From the NCBI RefSeq assembly GCF_019049755.1, contig NZ_JAFMOS010000635.1:1-42758 (forward strand): 42,758 bases of DNA, given 5' to 3'. Under the pieces are notes generated by a model. That model saw only the letters and a list, made by a program, of their open reading frames with translations. It did not search any database and had not been told where the DNA came from. This DNA is from Rahnella perminowiae (GTDB lineage Bacteria > Pseudomonadota > Gammaproteobacteria > Enterobacterales > Enterobacteriaceae). The position numbers were made by a program, and so were the translations under genes. Below are positions 41,923 to 42,758 of this stretch, in pieces (position 1 is the stretch's first letter; each line of letters starts with the position of its first letter).

Positions 41923-42144
41923 TGCCGGGCGTCGGATCACATCATCTTGCGTTATTAGATCGGCAAGGTGTGCAACTTGCTGATATCCCTGCCGTTAAAC
42001 AGCGAAGCTGCGTTCTGGCGGCAGAGCGGGATTTCGTTTGAATAAGGGCCGGATACTCATCCTGAAATAATCAGTATTTTATAAAACCGGGAGTCATTGT
42101 TAGGGGACGACATCAGGGTATACCCCATACTTATCGATATTGAC

Positions 42145-42758
42145 TCAAATTATCTCGTATTCTAACTGGTTGATTTCTGCCGCTTTAGCGGCGACTGCTT
42201 CGGGTGATTCCGCACAATAATCATACATATCGTTACTTTCTGTATGTTCGACAACCACTATTTTGCGCACCCGGATCCTTTGTGTTGCCGGCAGACCGGC
42301 ATATATCTTAACTCCCGGGCGACCGATAATGAGCACTTCATTATGCGATTCAATATGGCGTTTTTTCTTATCTTCTGACAATAGTGTCTGAGGCGTCAGC
42401 AGTCGTTGATATCCTCCTTCACACCGGTAGTCGTCTTTACCTTCTCCGCGGAATATCGCACGACTAAGGGCTGAAGCATCGATAATCCTGCCACCGGCAT
42501 AGCCATTTTTACGCCCGACGTGATTAGGAAACCAGACGTCAGTCGGATGCGTCCCCAGAATATTTTGTACCGGGACTTCCAGAATTAAGGCAGTGGCGCA
42601 ATACATTCCGGTATACCGCTTGGTTTTGCTTAAGGGTTGGATATCTTTTAAGTCAACCAGCGAGGTGCTGATAATATCCCAACTGCTTAAAAGAGATTCG
42701 GCGCGTTGGTGGCAAAACGGACTCTCCGCGCCTTCAAAGGCATGAATCAGAACATAGT
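42145..42758 (-). CDS. partial hypothetical protein, cut by the window edge
   Basis: At least 204 codons on the minus strand; the frame stays open to the last base of the window, so the N-terminus is missing and the internal ATG at 42606 is not necessarily the start. The visible part includes RAESLLSSWDIISTSLVDL, then a conserved-looking MYCATALILEVPVQNIL, PTDVWFPNHVGR, a long basic linker, and VLIIGRPGVKIYAGLPATQ. There is no membrane segment. I do not recognise it. The serine-rich segment followed by a beta strand and EVLIIGRPGVKI recalls the layout of ADP-ribosyltransferase-like toxin domains, but that is a loose resemblance. An acidic C-terminal helix ends the protein. Confidence 0.7.
   Translation of the reverse strand, partial: YVLIHAFEGAESPFCHQRAESLLSSWDIISTSLVDLKDIQPLSKTKRYTGMYCATALILEVPVQNILGTHPTDVWFPNHVGRKNGYAGGRIIDASALSRAIFRGEGKDDYRCEGGYQRLLTPQTLLSEDKKKRHIESHNEVLIIGRPGVKIYAGLPATQRIRVRKIVVVEHTESNDMYDYCAESPEAVAAKAAEINQLEYEII

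Noticed and set aside
1..42758. CRISPR arrays, tRNA or rRNA genes, insertion sequences, prophage genes
   Set aside because: No regularly spaced repeats, cloverleaf-like sequence, transposase or phage structural gene was seen on either strand.

Overview
The window looks like a chromosomal segment of an enterobacterium, most likely Yersiniaceae (the Rahnella/Ewingella/Serratia neighbourhood). The protein set is enterobacterial (PaoABC, YniD, YaiW, YiaF, YhjX, a CspA-family protein with its cold-shock leader, several DUF1471 proteins), and there is a palindromic intergenic repeat of a type I associate with Yersinia and Serratia. The species assignment is inference. No tRNA, rRNA, CRISPR array, insertion sequence or prophage was seen.

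Left end (1-2300): a contact-dependent antibacterial module. It encodes a PAAR-tipped effector with an S-type pyocin middle domain and a C-terminal colicin E3-type 16S rRNA nuclease, followed at once by a colicin E3-type immunity protein. Base composition drops sharply where the toxin tip begins, which marks a swapped cassette.

2300-12750: metabolic and sensory genes. A paoABC aldehyde oxidoreductase operon has a PaoA without the Tat signal of the E. coli protein. Then come a DUF1471 secreted peptide, an AraC regulator divergent from a short-chain dehydrogenase, a DUF333 lipoprotein, an M20 amidohydrolase, a chemoreceptor carrying the amino-acid-binding dCache signature, and a selenoprotein-W-like CxxC protein.

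12750-22320: a tightly overlapping recC-recB-recD operon with no ptrA and with none of the usual thyA/argA neighbours. It is probably a second RecBCD complex. A structured, terminator-ended element lies just upstream of recC and may be a small RNA or an attenuator.

22320-33700: small membrane proteins (including YniD), a serine hydrolase/MFS pair divergent from a LysR regulator, a GNAT enzyme, an XRE regulator with two membrane helices preceded by a tandem repeat, a dCache diguanylate cyclase, YiaF and YaiW lipoproteins, and a cold-shock gene. A minus-strand cluster of three unlisted tiny membrane proteins follows, ending in a terminator that may also close a small RNA.

33700-42758: a hexarate-type MFS transporter overlapping a GudD/GudX enolase-superfamily gene, a second DUF1471-like peptide, a YhjX transporter with an apparent YpdB-type direct repeat in its promoter, an alpha/beta hydrolase, a small secreted protein, a second PBP2 gene away from any rod cluster, and a protein of unknown function cut by the window edge.
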